From: Euleptes europaea
Taxonomy: Eukaryota > Chordata > Lepidosauria > Squamata > Sphaerodactylidae
NCBI RefSeq assembly: GCF_029931775.1
Contig: NC_079312.1
Location: forward strand, 13,647,821-13,711,820
Length of the DNA: 64,000 nt
Direction of reading: 5' to 3'
Shown here one piece after another: positions 1-10,909 of the stretch (its first letter is position 1; each line of letters starts with the position of its first letter). Below the pieces are notes generated by a model. The model had not been told where the DNA came from, did not search any database, and saw only the letters and a program-made list of their open reading frames with translations. The position numbers and the translations under genes are program-made.

Positions 1-259
1 CTCTCTATAAAATGGGTGGTGCACTAAGGTATAGTATAGAAAAGGGTTGTGCTCTAGAGGTTGTCAGAATCAGCAAAGGCAGCTGCCACCATTTTTGGGT
101 TACAGGAGAGAAGTTCCTAGAGCGTTTAGTTTGTGCAATTCCGGGCATCCAACAAAACAAAGGGAGCTATACCACACCTGTGCAACAGGCTACGAACCTA
201 GAAGGTTAAGCCTATATAATCAAAGATAACATTACAAATAAATATTATTAAGTGCAATT

Positions 260-700
260 AACATAAGAACATAAGAAAGGCCCTGCTGGATCAGACCAAA
301 GCCCATCAAGTCCAGCAGTCTGTTCACACAGTGGCCAACCAGGTGCCCTTAGGAAGCCACAAACAAGACGACTGCAGCAGCACCATCCTGCCTGTGTTCC
401 ACCGCACCTAAGATAATAGGCATGCTCCTCTGATACAGCATGACCAGTATCCATTCTAACTAATAGCCATGAATACCCATCTCCTCCATAAATATGTCCA
501 CTCCCCTCTTAAAGCCCTCCAAGCTGGCAGCCATCACCACATCCTGGGGCAGGGAGCTCCACAATTTAGCTATGAGTTGTGTGAAAAAATATTTCCTTTC
601 ATCTGTTTTGAATCTCTCGCCCTCCAGCTTTAGCAGATGACCCCGTGTTCTAGTATTATGGTATTCTAGTATTATGTTCTAGTATTATAATTGCCTCTCA
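260..700 (-). mobile_element. CR1-type LINE, 3' end fragment
   Basis: Read on the minus strand, the segment codes for the end of a CR1-clade ORF2 (GERFKTDERKYFFTQ, KLWSSLPQDVVMAASLEG, FKRGVDIFMEEMG), then a short 3' UTR ending in two copies of TTCTTATG. Short direct repeats at the 3' terminus instead of poly(A) are typical of CR1. The copy is strongly 5'-truncated. The same tail recurs at about 19.81 and 48.08 kb. Confidence 0.85.
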
Positions 701-767
701 TGTGCCTCTCCAGGACTATGGACACTCTCCCTTTGACAATTCTGGGCTATTCTTTCCTCCCACTTTG
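701..767 (+). repeat. Outer part of left arm of an old inverted duplication
   Basis: The stretch with TGCCTCTCCAGGACTATGGA and CTCCCTTTGACAATTCTGGG reappears in reverse complement at about 15745-15805. It continues on the far side of the nested elements at 13776. The two pieces were therefore contiguous before the MITE and the Penelope-like element inserted. Confidence 0.55.
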
Positions 768-787
768 GATGCCAACCTCCAGGTACC
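768..787 (+). mobile_element. TAGGGTTGCC-type hAT MITE, left stub
   Basis: GATGCCAACCTCCAGGTAC is the eroded start of the roughly 200-bp MITE that is abundant in this window. The rest of the copy resumes at 13637. AACCTCCAGGTAC occurs on both sides of the intervening Penelope-like element and looks like its target duplication. Confidence 0.5.
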
Positions 788-805
788 TGTGCTGAATAAC
801 GTTAG

Positions 806-1797
806 TTAAAACAATTGGGCAGCACCACAGCTCACAATTTACAAATAGAAGAATTCAATAGAAATCACACATTTCATTAGGCATAAACAAAATATATTCA
901 AACAGCCTACTATAAAACGCCAATCATGAAGAAACAAAATACAATAGCAAATAAACAGGTTACTTCACCATATAATCCTAGGTATAATTGTAAATCAACT
1001 GGTTGCTTCACCATGTAGTCCTAATCCATAATGTGCAGTAAGCAATCAAAATAGTCCCAAAATAATATAAGCTGATAATCCAAAAGTCCTCAAGCGGTTA
1101 CTCCACCGTTGTAATAATGTGCAGGTTCCAAAAAAGAACTAAACAAAGAGCTTCAATGAAATGGAGGACGATCCGTTCCAAGAGAAGGCTGCAAACAAAG
1201 AGTTTCAACAAAATAGAAGACAAAACGACACCTCCGGATCTCGTGTGCGTTTCACAATAGCTTCTTCAGTTGTAAATTCATCCATCTATAAATTCATGTA
1301 TCCACATTCAATTCATGATAATTCATATATGGTCCAAGAGACCTCTGTAAACATGAAAGAGAAGCCTAGTGGTTATCTCCTAATACTGTGCTCGTGAACC
1401 AAAGAAAATTTTTTTAATAGTAATAAGTATATGATAGTTTGCCTTACCAGATCCTGACCAGCGACCCAAAGGGCTTCTTACTATCTCTGATAGCTGGTAA
1501 TGAGACACGGTTTGCATCCCCATTAAGAACAAATTACTCTGTCTGCACAGCTGAGGGAAATAGAAGTCTTAAAGGAAACTAGACAAATCAAACTCATTGT
1601 TGAGTCCTGCAGGAGATAATGATTTAAACATATGAATATATCGTAATTCCTGCTGATGTAATATTTTGATTATGTCCTCTTGTTGATAGGGACGAGGTCT
1701 ATATTGCCATAAGGCAAAAAAGCGAATGTCATTTTCAGAATGATTATGATGCAGATAGTGTTCTGTGAGTGGCGCCTCCAGGACCTTAGACCGGATC
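806..1797 (-). repeat. PLE terminal arm, left (end of GIY-YIG plus 3' UTR)
   Basis: This arm is nearly identical, in reverse complement, to 6530-6806 joined to 12914-13636. A 78-codon reading frame present in both arms differs at a single residue. It contains the last part of the GIY-YIG coding region and the 3' UTR, with a hammerhead-like core at about 1228-1272. High arm identity suggests recent insertion or gene conversion. Confidence 0.8.
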
Positions 1798-2016
1798 CTG
1801 GTTCTGTGCTCACTGCTACGTGTTTTTAATTGGCGAGATGTCAAACCAACATAAATTTTTAAACATGGACAAAGGACCGCATAAATAACATTTTTGGACA
1901 GACAATTGGTAAATTGTTGTAAAGAATACTTAAAATTAAGACTAGAGGAACTTACTTCCTTAATAGGAAGGCTATATGGGCACATCGCACATGTGCCGCA
2001 CTTGTAGTGTCGCCGG
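1569..2016 (-). mobile_element. PLE GIY-YIG endonuclease fragment
   Basis: The reading frame contains NVIYAVLCPCLKIYVGLTSR and LKTRSSEHRTRI. This is the GIY-YIG core of Penelope-like elements with the CPC motif in front of it, where Y-(x)n-YVG corresponds to the two active-site tyrosine strands and R/E/H follow. The frame ends in AGLNNEFDLSSFL. The nuclease makes the target nick for retrotransposition. The 5' side of the frame is cut by the hAT insertion at 2017. Confidence 0.85.
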
Positions 2017-4064
2017 TAGGGCTGTCAATTCGGTTCGGCCCGAACTGAAAATCAGCCGAATTTCCCTTGATTCGGCGGTTTTTAGTTTGGGAGGAACCGA
2101 ACTCAAAACTGGCGGGGCCGAATTCAGCGAGTTTGGGAGTTCGCGAATAAATTCGGCCGATTCGGGGCCGTCAGTAAGCAGCATAACCTTCAGTAAGCAG
2201 CATTCTCCTCCCCCGGCCAATCAGTGGCCAAGCTGGGTCTTCTTCTGGCCAATCAGTCACGATTGAGTACTGGAGGAATCAGCTGATGTGCGGCCGGCCG
2301 GGGAAAGAGATAGAGAGAGGGAAATCCTCATGTGTGTGTGAGGGGGGCTTGTGCACATTCGCTCCTTTCCGTGGCTGCAGGGGGCACATTTTTTGGGGTA
2401 CAGACCCCAAACTTCTAGGGGATATTCAGACAAGTTTTCTTAAGAGACCACCCAAGTTTTGTAAACATTGGGTCAGGGGGTCCCGAGATATGGGCTCCCC
2501 CCTTTTTCTTTCCATGGCTGCAGAGGGCGCATTTTTGGGTGTGCCGACCCCAAACTTTCAGCGGAGCATCAGACAAAGCTTCTTAAGATACCCCCCAAGT
2601 TTTGTAAACATTGGGTTAGGGGGTCCCGAGATATGGGTTCCACCCCTTTTTCCTCTCCCCCCTTTTCCATTTTCGTGGCTGCAGGGGGCGCTTTTTTTGG
2701 GGTGCAGCCCCCAAACTTTTATCATAGCTTCAGAGAATCCCTCTTAAGAGACCACCCAAGTTTTGTAAAGATGGGTTCAGTGGGGGCTGAAATATCGGCT
2801 CCCCCCTTTTCTCTTTCAGTGGCTGCAGGGGGCGCATTTTTGGGTGTGCCGACCCCAAACTTTCAGCAAAGCTTCAGACAAGGCTTTTTAAGAGACCACC
2901 CAAGTTTTGTAAACATTGGGTCAGGGCCCCCCGAGATACGGGCTTTCCCCTTTTCCCTATTGGGATGAATGGATCACCCTCGAGAGATGCATACATATGG
3001 ATCTTATATTGGATACAAATGGAATCATATTGGATTACCCAGCCTCCCAGCCCCTCCTGCTGGAACAGAAGACAGCCACAGTAAGACCCCTTTGGGGGCT
3101 TTAATCTATAATTTTTCTTTTCTGTGTGTGTGTGTGGGGGGAAAGCAGAGTCTGTGTGTGTGTGTGGGGAGGGAGCAGTTTCTGTGGGTGGGGGGGGGAA
3201 GCCAAAGGGGGCTTTTGCCGGTTCTGCCTGGGGTGTGTGTTCCCCCTCCAGTCTCTCTCTCCCTGGTTTGAGGGGGGGCTTCATTTTTATTCTTCAGTTT
3301 TTTCCTCATTCATAAGATCAGTTAGGTTATTTTGATGCTTGCTCAAAACTGGTTTTCAAATGGTGACTTAAAGAATGCATCTGCCTGGTCCCAAGTCCAA
3401 TGCAAAAGGAGAAATTCCACCCCCTCCTGCTCATTATGCATAGCTAGCTGCCTCTGTCCCTTTCCATGGTATGCAAACTCCCAGGTGTCAGGTGTTGCTT
3501 TGCACTGTTGCAAAGGTGTTGCATTGCATGCTTGTGTTGCTTTGCAGTTGTATTGTTTTGCAAAATTCTTCACACCTGCCCCGCCCTTTGCATGTTTGCA
3601 AAGGTGTTGCTTTTCAGTTGTGTTGCTTTGCAAAGTTCTTAGCACCTGCCCCGCCCTTGCTCTCATCAGCTGTTTGTCGGGGCTGGGAGCTTTGTGCATG
3701 GGCAGCAAGCTCTGCTGAGAGATACACATTAAGGGTGGGGGGACCCCTTTCAGGGCCCATATCTCAGCCCCCCCTGACCCAATCTTTACAAAACTTGGGG
3801 AGTCTTTCAATATACGTCCTTTGAAGCTCTGCTGAAAGTTTGGGACCTCTAAGCCCAAAAATGCCCCCCCCAGAGCCGCGGAAAGGCGCGATTGTGTTTT
3901 TAATGGCTTTATTCGGCCGAATTTTTTCCCCGAACTTTGAATTCTCGCCGAATTGAACGGATCTGAAGTGGGGGAGTTCGGACTTCGGCACGTACTGAAC
4001 CCACAAGGGCCAAATTCGGCCGAATCCGAACTGTACCGAATTTTTTTTTTTTTTGACAGCCCTA
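2017..4064. mobile_element. Non-autonomous hAT element A inside the PLE
   Basis: The ends are perfect inverted repeats, TAGGGCTGTCAA and TTGACAGCCCTA. They are flanked by an 8-bp target duplication, GTCGCCGG (2009-2016) and GTCCCCGG (4065-4072), with one mismatch. An 8-bp duplication is the hAT signature. Both subterminal zones are full of TTCGG/CCGAA motifs, likely transposase-binding sites. No transposase is encoded. The interior has tandem repeats of about 150 bp plus one inverted copy near the right end. The longer reading frames here are chance frames in the repeats. Confidence 0.85.
2340..2960 (+). repeat. About 150-bp tandem repeats inside hAT A
   Basis: Four to five imperfect units share GTGGCTGCAGGGGGCGCATT, GACCCCAAACTTTCAGC and CACCCAAGTTTTGTAAACAT, each ending in a CCCCCTTTT run. 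A further unit lies in reverse orientation at about 3735-3895 (CAAAACTTGGGGAGTC, GCTGAAAGTTTGGGACC), so the element can fold back on itself. The repeats are not coding. Confidence 0.8.
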
Positions 4065-4072
4065 GTCCCCGG

Positions 4073-4560
4073 ATGTTAATCCTAGGTTTACTCTTGGGGC
4101 TGTCATTGTGAACAAGAAAATTACGAAGAGCTTTGGTTTTTCTCAAACCGAATACAAGAGGTTCTGAGCATCCTGGAATATTATATAGAATGTGCCAATG
4201 ACAGCGAATTATACGTTGTATTTCATGAGTTAAATGATTAAACTGTAAAGAAGCAAAAACACCATTGAATTTTTTTATCATGCCGTATAGATGGTTTCAA
4301 AAGAGACTTTCTATCCCTATGGGCTACTTTTTCAAGTGCCGTGGAGAGAAGGGCATCTCTATAACCCCTTGATTTGAAATTGTGGCACAATTCTCGTGCT
4401 GCTGGGTAAAAATCAGAAAGGTGTGTAGAGTTCCATTTAACAGCTGGCTAAATGGTAAGTTACGCCGTAAGTGTAATGGATGATTAGAAGTGAAATGAAG
4501 CCCAGCACCCATGTCAGTGGGTTTGCAATAGGGTTTAACGGCAATGGTGTTCCCCTGGGT
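4073..4560 (-). mobile_element. PLE connecting region between RT and GIY-YIG
   Basis: Minus-strand codons read HILYNIPGC, PLVFGLRKTKALRNFLVHND and SKPRINIRG, matching the conserved block just before GIY-YIG in Penelope proteins. Further right are TDMGAGLHFTSNHPLHLRR and FSQLLNGTLHTF, the block after the RT fingers and palm. It is separated from the RT by hAT B and from GIY-YIG by hAT A. Confidence 0.75.
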
Positions 4561-5888
4561 CAGTGATGGCGAACCTTTTAGAGACCGAGTGCCCAAACTG
4601 CAACCCAAAACCCACTTATTTATCGCCAAGTGCCAATACAGCAATTTAACCTGAATACTGAGGTTTTAATTTAGAAAAAACAACTCATACATTCACATAT
4701 TTTGCGTTAAAAGAAAAACACAATAACAGAGCTTTCAATGATACAAACAACTTTTTATTGAAAGGTAAAAGTTTGCATTTGGCATGAATCTCTCCAGGAC
4801 TCGTCTTCTGCTCAGCCACCGGACATTATTGTACATAAGTAAACAATTATACTGTGCCTGAACCTCCTCAAGAAGTGCTTGAAACTGTCAACAATTCAGA
4901 GCACGAGCCATGATGTAATTCACCATTTTTGTGACATCTTTGAGGACATCTTCAAATTTTTTGAACAATTAATGTGATTTTTGCTGTTGTGTGCATGCTG
5001 ATAATTTGTCTACCCTTGGCTCATACTTTGTAAGTTTGAGAGCAACACATGCAGCACTCAGGTCATCTGTTAGCCTGTTTCTGGTGTCAGATTTGATACA
5101 ATTCAAAGCTGAAAACAGCTGCTCACAAGCATAAGATGATCCAAAGTAAGGAAAGCAATTCCAAGTGCTTTCATTGACTTAAAATTATTTGGCAGAGAAT
5201 TCCACACTTTAAGGATTTCATTTTCAGAACTAATTAGGCTGTCCTTTGGCATCCCTTCTATCTTCTCAAGTGTTTCACGCAGGTCATAGATTTTATTTTT
5301 CCAGATAGAACTTCCTTGAAATTCTATTAGCTCCATTTCCAGATTTTCTAAATCTAACCAGTGTAGGCAGGAGAGATCAAGTTCTTCGAATTTGGCTTTA
5401 TCTGGAGAAGTAAGAAAACACAGGGTTGTCTCCATCTTATGGAACTGTAAAAATCTGTTACTGACATTTACCTTTGCAGCTGCTACAATGCTAGAAAATT
5501 CCTTGTAGATTTCCTGATGGCTTGTAGGAGTGTCTGCAAATGTTGTAGAATTTTCTAAATGCTTTTTTAGACAGGTGGGGCCCCAGACAAACTTAAGGCG
5601 GGCGGGGGCCCCCGCAGCTCAGCTGAGAGGGGTGTGTGGCAAGGTGCTTGGCCACAGCCTCCCAGTCCAAACTGAAGAGGGCGGGCCCCGACAAACAGCT
5701 GAGCTGCAGCTGAGAGAGAGGGAGGGCGCCAGCGCAGGCTTGGGGAGCATGGACTTGGGGAGAAGGAGCACCACCCTCACCACGGCAACACAGCACAGCC
5801 CTAGGCAGACGCAACGGGTCCGCGCGTGCCCACAGAGAGGGCTTGGTGTGCCGGTTGCGGCACGCGTGCCATAGGTTCGCCAACACAG
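4561..5888 (-). mobile_element. hAT element B (Charlie-like ends), internally deleted
   Basis: The left end CAGTGATGGCGAACCT and right end AGGTTCGCCAACACAG are inverted repeats of the CAGTGTTGGCGAACC hAT type. The flanks carry an exact 8-bp duplication CCCTGGGT (4553-4560 and 5889-5896). The minus strand keeps the C-terminal part of a hAT transposase: KVWNSLPNNFKSMKALGIAF, then ACEQLFSALN-like and SDTRNRLTDDLSAACVALK codons of the dimerisation region at about 5000-5150. The 5' half is replaced by a GC-rich stretch (5570-5880). The related copy D lies at 40224-41320. Confidence 0.85.
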
Positions 5889-6475
5889 CCCTGGGTCCTA
5901 AAGACCAACACGTCCAAGTAGGCTATCTGCTGCCTATCACACAGTCCGGTGAACTTGAGATGAGGGTTTAAGGAGTTCAAAGTACTGATGATAGAATCAT
6001 ATGAGTCAACTGTGTCAAGTATACAGAATAAATCATCGATGAAATGGAAATAATGAAGAACATGCTCACGAAATGTTGAATGAGTACTCCAGCTCTCTTC
6101 AAAAGCAATCATATATATGTTGGCCACTGAAGGGGCACATGCTGCCCCCCTTGCTACTCCCTGCGTTTGTAGGTAAAAAGAATCCTGATACCTAAAAAAG
6201 TTGTTCTCAAAAATAATATCAATCAAACTTAAAATGAAATGAGTCGGAATAGATAAATCAGTCCTTGTGTCCAAAAGCCTTTCAATAATACACCTGACTT
6301 CTTCCAATGGAATATTGGTGTAAAGAGATGAAACATCAAATGTGACTAATACTGCCTCCATTGGTAAAGTTAAGCCTTCAATCTTATTAATGAAGTCCCT
6401 AGTGTCTTTAATATAAGAATCAGTTGACTTACTAAATGGTTGTAAGAAAAAATCAACAAACTGAAATAGGTTCAA
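5889..6475 (-). mobile_element. PLE reverse transcriptase fragment
   Basis: Conserved Penelope RT blocks are present: VLVTFDVSSLYTNIP, then YLQTQGVARGAACAPSVANI (the catalytic-domain QG...A..P block), YFHFIDDLFCI (the catalytic aspartate pair, IDD in place of YADD) and HLKFTGLCDRQQIAYLDVLV. The N-terminal part of the RT is absent. Across hAT B the frame's next block is found at 4073-4560. Confidence 0.88.
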
Positions 6476-6529
6476 GGATGCTACCTATTGCGGAAATAAT
6501 AGGACGACCAGGTGGGTCTCTTAATGATT

Positions 6530-6806
6530 TAAGGATCCGGTCTAAGGTCCTGGAGGCGCCACTCACAGAACACTATCTGCATCATAATCATTCTGAAAAT
6601 GACATTCGCTTTTTTGCCTTATGGCAATATAGACCTCGTCCCTATCAACAAGAGGACATAATCAAAATATTACATCAGCAGGAATTACGATATATTCATA
6701 TGTTTAAATCATTATCTCCTGCAGGACTCAACAATGAGTTTGATTTGTCTAGTTTCCTTTAAGACTTCTATTTCCCTCAGCTGTGCAGACAGAGTAATTT
6801 GTTCTT
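6530..6806 (+). repeat. PLE terminal arm, right, inner part
   Basis: This is the reverse complement of 1530-1797. Its plus strand again codes for the GIY-YIG end (RIRSKVLEAPLTEHYLHHNH to NEFDLSSFL). It is cut at 6806 by the L1 insertion and continues at 12914. GACAGAGTAATTTGTTCTT at its end (6788-6806) is the left copy of the L1 target duplication. Confidence 0.85.
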
Positions 6807-7132
6807 GTATATATAAATTTTATTGGGTTTTATGATAGAAATTTTCCATTGCATTAAACAACATCTATAACAATATCGAATTTCAATTCTAACCTAAAGT
6901 TGTTATAATTCCATATCATATAATAAAAAAGAGAAAAGAAAAAAGAAAAAAAGAAATGGAAAATTTTTTGATTTCCCCATCACCTCTATCTGCCTCTTAA
7001 TAAAAAGTTCCTCCCGTCATAGGTAATCTAATCTTGATAAAATATCAATACCATATATAAAAAACCATAATCTGTTAGTAAATATAATTATGCTTATTCA
7101 ATATAAAAAAAAATCAAAAATAATCCTCTGGA

Positions 7133-10100
7133 TCAGATTAGAAAATATTCTTCCATTCTTCCCAATTTTAACTCATATTCACAATAATGCATCCACGCCC
7201 CCCATTCCCCCAAAAACCGAACGTCATTTTCTTCATTTAGAATAGCTGTGAGTTTTGCCATTTCTGCCACTTCAAACATTTTAACAATCCAGTCTTTTTT
7301 CTCTGGAGTTTCTAGCCCTTTCCATTTCGCTGCATAAAGCAGTCTCGCAGCTGTTGTGGCATATATCAAAAAGGTTCTTTGTGTTGCTAAGTCGTCTGGA
7401 ATCATACTCAATAACATCATTTCTGGTGTTTTGGATATATTCTTTTGTAGTATTAATCTCAGTTCGTTATAAATCATGTCCCAGAAGTCTTTGGCTTTGT
7501 CACAGGTCCACCACATGTGATAAAAGGAACCAATTTCTTTGTTACATTTCCAACAAGTAGGGGACATCGTTTTATAAATCTTTGCAATTTTCTTGGGTGT
7601 TAGATACCATCTATACATCATTTTATAGATGTTTTCTCGCACTGACTGTGCTTTTATTCCTTTTAAATCTTTAGACCATAATCTTTCCCATTTATTTAAA
7701 ACAATATCATGTCCCACATTTTGAGCCCAGTCGATCATAGTTGGTTTAATCGTGTCCTGCTCACAGTATATTGTTAAAAGGAGATTATACATTTTAGAAA
7801 TCAGCTTTGTATTATTGTCTAGTAGAATCCTTTGAAAAGGAGATTTTTCTTTAGAGAAACCTTTTTTTGCATCTTGTACAAAAACTGATTTGATTTGGTA
7901 ATATTGAAGCCATTGTAAATCATCCTTAAGCAGTTGAAAGTCTTTTAGTGAGCATTTCTTTCCTTCCCAATTAGTTAGATCTTGATAAGTAATAAATTTG
8001 TCTGGTCTAAGTGGGCGCAAAGTTAGCATTTCTTGGGGCGATATCCACATCGGTGTTTCTGGTTCCAAAATGTGTTTATATCTCATCCAAATACGAAGTA
8101 GAGAGGACCTGATTATATGATTACGGAATGTTGCTTGTAATTTAATTTTATCATACCACAAATAACCATGCCATCCACTTAAGTTATTATAACCTTCCAA
8201 GTCTAGCAAACGTACATTTGACAAATTCATCCAGTCTTTTAGCCATACTAAAGCTACCGCTTCAGCATAGAGTTGAAAGTTAGGCAGTGCTAAACCTCCT
8301 CTAGTTTTTAGATCCACCAAGTATTTATAAGCAGTCCTTGGTTTTTTTCCTTGCCAGATGAAGTTTGAAATGTCTTTCCTCCAAGTTTCAAAATATTTTG
8401 TTTGTGATATTATTGGTAAATTTTGGAATAAGAAGAGCATCCTCGGTAAGACATTCATTTGGATCGTTGAGATACGTCCCATTAATGACAATTTTTTGTT
8501 TGACCATATAATCATATCAGTTTTAATCTTACCCCATAACTTGAGGTAATTGTTGGTTAACAGATCTTTATTCTTTGCAGTGATCCAAATTCCCAGGTAT
8601 TTAACTTTGTTAGCTTTCTCCCAGCCAGTATATGATATAAATTCCTGTTGTTGTATTTCCGATAAATTTTTAAATATTATCTTTGTTTTTTCTTGATTCA
8701 CTTTAAAGCCTGATACTTTTCCAAAATCATCCAAAGTCTCCTGAAGTATATTCATTGACTGTGTTGGGTTTTCCAAAATTAGCAGTAGGTCATCCGCGAA
8801 TGCTCTCAACTTAAATTCATGTTTTTTAATTCTTAGCCCGCGGATGTCCTCCATACTTCTTAGTTTCACACATAGCGGTTCCAACACCAACAAAAATAAA
8901 AGTGGAGACAAGGGACATCCCTGTCTAGTCCCTTTCGTGATTTGGCAGTTATCTGACATTGATTCATTAACCAAAATTTTAGCTTGTTGGGAGGTATAAA
9001 TAGCCGGTATACCTTTCTGAAAACGATCTCCAAAATTCAATTTATCCAAAATCCGTTTCAAAAAGTTCCAAGAGACCATATCAAAGGCTTTTTCTGCATC
9101 CAAAAATACAAAAGCCGCAGTTTGTTGAATATTATGGTCATAATATTCCAGTGAATCTAGTAAAATTCTTACATTGTCTTTTATTTGCCTTCCTGGTATA
9201 AAACCTGCTTGGTCCTCATGTATAAGATCCTTAATAAATTGCTTTATCCTACATGCCAAAACCGAAGCAAAAATTTTGTAATCCACATTTAAGAGCGATA
9301 TAGGTCTGTAATTAGATGTTTTTTCTGGATCTCTTCCTTCTTTGGGTATCAGTGATATAAATGCGTGTGACCAAGTCTCCGGGGATGTTCCCTCGTCCAA
9401 AATTGCATTGTAAAGTGAACCAAAAAATCCAACTAAATTGTCACTAAAAGTTCTATAAAATAGTGCAGTAATTCCATCTGGTCCAGGTGTTTTATCCGTT
9501 TTTTGTCTCAGTATTGCTTCTTGTATTTCTTCCCTTGTTACTGGAGCTTCAATACATTCTCTCTGGGTCATTGACAAAGCTTTCATCTGTATTGAGTTTA
9601 GAAATTTATCTATTTTCTGTTTTGGAGTATTTTCTTTCTGATATAACTTAGAGTAAAATGAAACAAATTCTTTCTGAATTTCTGAAGTTGAATAAACTGG
9701 TCCTTTAGCAGTTTGGATTTTTGTTATAATCTTCTTTTGAAATGAGTCCTTCAGTTGTGTTGCTAAAAATTTTCCTGGTTTATTTGCATATTCAAAATAC
9801 TTTTGTTTAGCAAGTTTCAGATTTTTATTCATTTCCTCCATTATTACCAAATTTAATTGGTGTTTAGATGCAGAAATCTGTATTTGAATTTCTCTTCTCT
9901 CCTCTTCCTGTGTTACCATTACCAATTTCTGCTCCAAATTTTGTAAATTCCAAAGTATGTTGTTTGTAAATTGCAATTGAGTCTTCTTCCAGGCCGAGTG
10001 TTTCTGTATCATAAAACCTCTCAGAACAGCTTTGAATGTGTCCCAAACTGTATTTAAAGAAGTTTCCCCATTAAGGTTAATTTCAAAAAAATCTTTCATT

Positions 10101-10879
10101 AAAACCTGTAATTCCTTTTGTATCTTGTTGTCTTTTAAAAGTTTATCGTTCATTCGCCATCTAAATGCTTGTTTATTGTTCCAATCAAAGGTAACAGGAT
10201 TGTGATCAGAAAAAGTTCTAGGTAAAATATGAATTTTACGTAGTTGCGTGAAAATTGATTTACTGGCCCATATCATATCGATTCTGGAGTGTGAATCGTG
10301 TCTTGCTGAATAAAAGGTGTATTCTTTAGCTGTTGTATTCATTGTTCTCCAAATGTCTTGTAATTCTAATTCTGAAGCCATGGCAAAGAAAGTTTTAGGC
10401 AAGCATCCATCATTGATATCTTTTGCTTTTGATTTTTTGTCCAGAGATGGGAGAATAATTCCATTGAAGTCGCCCATCAATAAAATTTGGTCTTGTGCGT
10501 ACTGGGTTATCAGGTCATGTAATTTTTCATAGAAGGATTTTTTCCCTTCATTGGGTGCATAGATTCCAACCACTATTGTCCTTTGTCCCAATATTTTAGT
10601 TCTGATAATTACAATTCTTCCTTCATTGTCTTTATATACTAGTTCTGGACAGAGACTGGGGTGGGCATAGATTACCACTCCCTTTGTTTTAGTTTTAGCA
10701 GAAGCAATAAATGCTTGTCCAAGCATCTGTTTCTCCAAGTATTTTTTATGCTTTAAAGCTATATGGGTTTCTTGTAAGCAAATTAGGGAGTATTTATATT
10801 TCTGTAGATATTTGAAGATTCTGGCCCTTTTAGTTTTCTCATTCAGTCCATTTACATTCCAAGAAATTGCTTTTGCCAT
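7133..10879 (-). CDS. L1 ORF2p: endonuclease-reverse transcriptase, 1,248 aa
   Basis: ORF2 is complete and of normal vertebrate L1 length. The N-terminal APE-like endonuclease shows SWNVNG (N at residue 8), LQETH (E37), MGDFNG (D137, N139) and SDHNPVTF (D225, H226). The reverse transcriptase follows at about residues 440-760 with KTPGPDGI, NYRPISLLNVDYKIF, DAEKAFD, TRQGCPLSPLLF and the catalytic FADDLLLI (about 693-700). Near residue 1,120 is the C-terminal cysteine-histidine motif CWKC...HMWWTC. The protein nicks target DNA and primes reverse transcription of its own RNA. The start at MAKAISWNVNG fits the usual position, 30 bp after ORF1. No stop or shift is seen over the frame. Confidence 0.95.
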   Translation of the reverse strand: MAKAISWNVNGLNEKTKRARIFKYLQKYKYSLICLQETHIALKHKKYLEKQMLGQAFIASAKTKTKGVVIYAHPSLCPELVYKDNEGRIVIIRTKILGQRTIVVGIYAPNEGKKSFYEKLHDLITQYAQDQILLMGDFNGIILPSLDKKSKAKDINDGCLPKTFFAMASELELQDIWRTMNTTAKEYTFYSARHDSHSRIDMIWASKSIFTQLRKIHILPRTFSDHNPVTFDWNNKQAFRWRMNDKLLKDNKIQKELQVLMKDFFEINLNGETSLNTVWDTFKAVLRGFMIQKHSAWKKTQLQFTNNILWNLQNLEQKLVMVTQEEERREIQIQISASKHQLNLVIMEEMNKNLKLAKQKYFEYANKPGKFLATQLKDSFQKKIITKIQTAKGPVYSTSEIQKEFVSFYSKLYQKENTPKQKIDKFLNSIQMKALSMTQRECIEAPVTREEIQEAILRQKTDKTPGPDGITALFYRTFSDNLVGFFGSLYNAILDEGTSPETWSHAFISLIPKEGRDPEKTSNYRPISLLNVDYKIFASVLACRIKQFIKDLIHEDQAGFIPGRQIKDNVRILLDSLEYYDHNIQQTAAFVFLDAEKAFDMVSWNFLKRILDKLNFGDRFQKGIPAIYTSQQAKILVNESMSDNCQITKGTRQGCPLSPLLFLLVLEPLCVKLRSMEDIRGLRIKKHEFKLRAFADDLLLILENPTQSMNILQETLDDFGKVSGFKVNQEKTKIIFKNLSEIQQQEFISYTGWEKANKVKYLGIWITAKNKDLLTNNYLKLWGKIKTDMIIWSNKKLSLMGRISTIQMNVLPRMLFLFQNLPIISQTKYFETWRKDISNFIWQGKKPRTAYKYLVDLKTRGGLALPNFQLYAEAVALVWLKDWMNLSNVRLLDLEGYNNLSGWHGYLWYDKIKLQATFRNHIIRSSLLRIWMRYKHILEPETPMWISPQEMLTLRPLRPDKFITYQDLTNWEGKKCSLKDFQLLKDDLQWLQYYQIKSVFVQDAKKGFSKEKSPFQRILLDNNTKLISKMYNLLLTIYCEQDTIKPTMIDWAQNVGHDIVLNKWERLWSKDLKGIKAQSVRENIYKMMYRWYLTPKKIAKIYKTMSPTCWKCNKEIGSFYHMWWTCDKAKDFWDMIYNELRLILQKNISKTPEMMLLSMIPDDLATQRTFLIYATTAARLLYAAKWKGLETPEKKDWIVKMFEVAEMAKLTAILNEENDVRFLGEWGAWMHYCEYELKLGRMEEYFLI

Positions 10880-10909
10880 AATGTAGTATTTTTTAGCAAA
10901 ATAAAAAGT

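Noticed and set aside
2286-2968. Overlapping 150-170-codon frames
   Set aside because: Frames in the 150-bp tandem units of hAT A; repetitive and without domain similarity.
3343-4281. 312-codon minus-strand frame
   Set aside because: It is a chance fusion of Penelope codons (right of 4073) with the non-coding hAT A interior; it crosses the hAT boundary.
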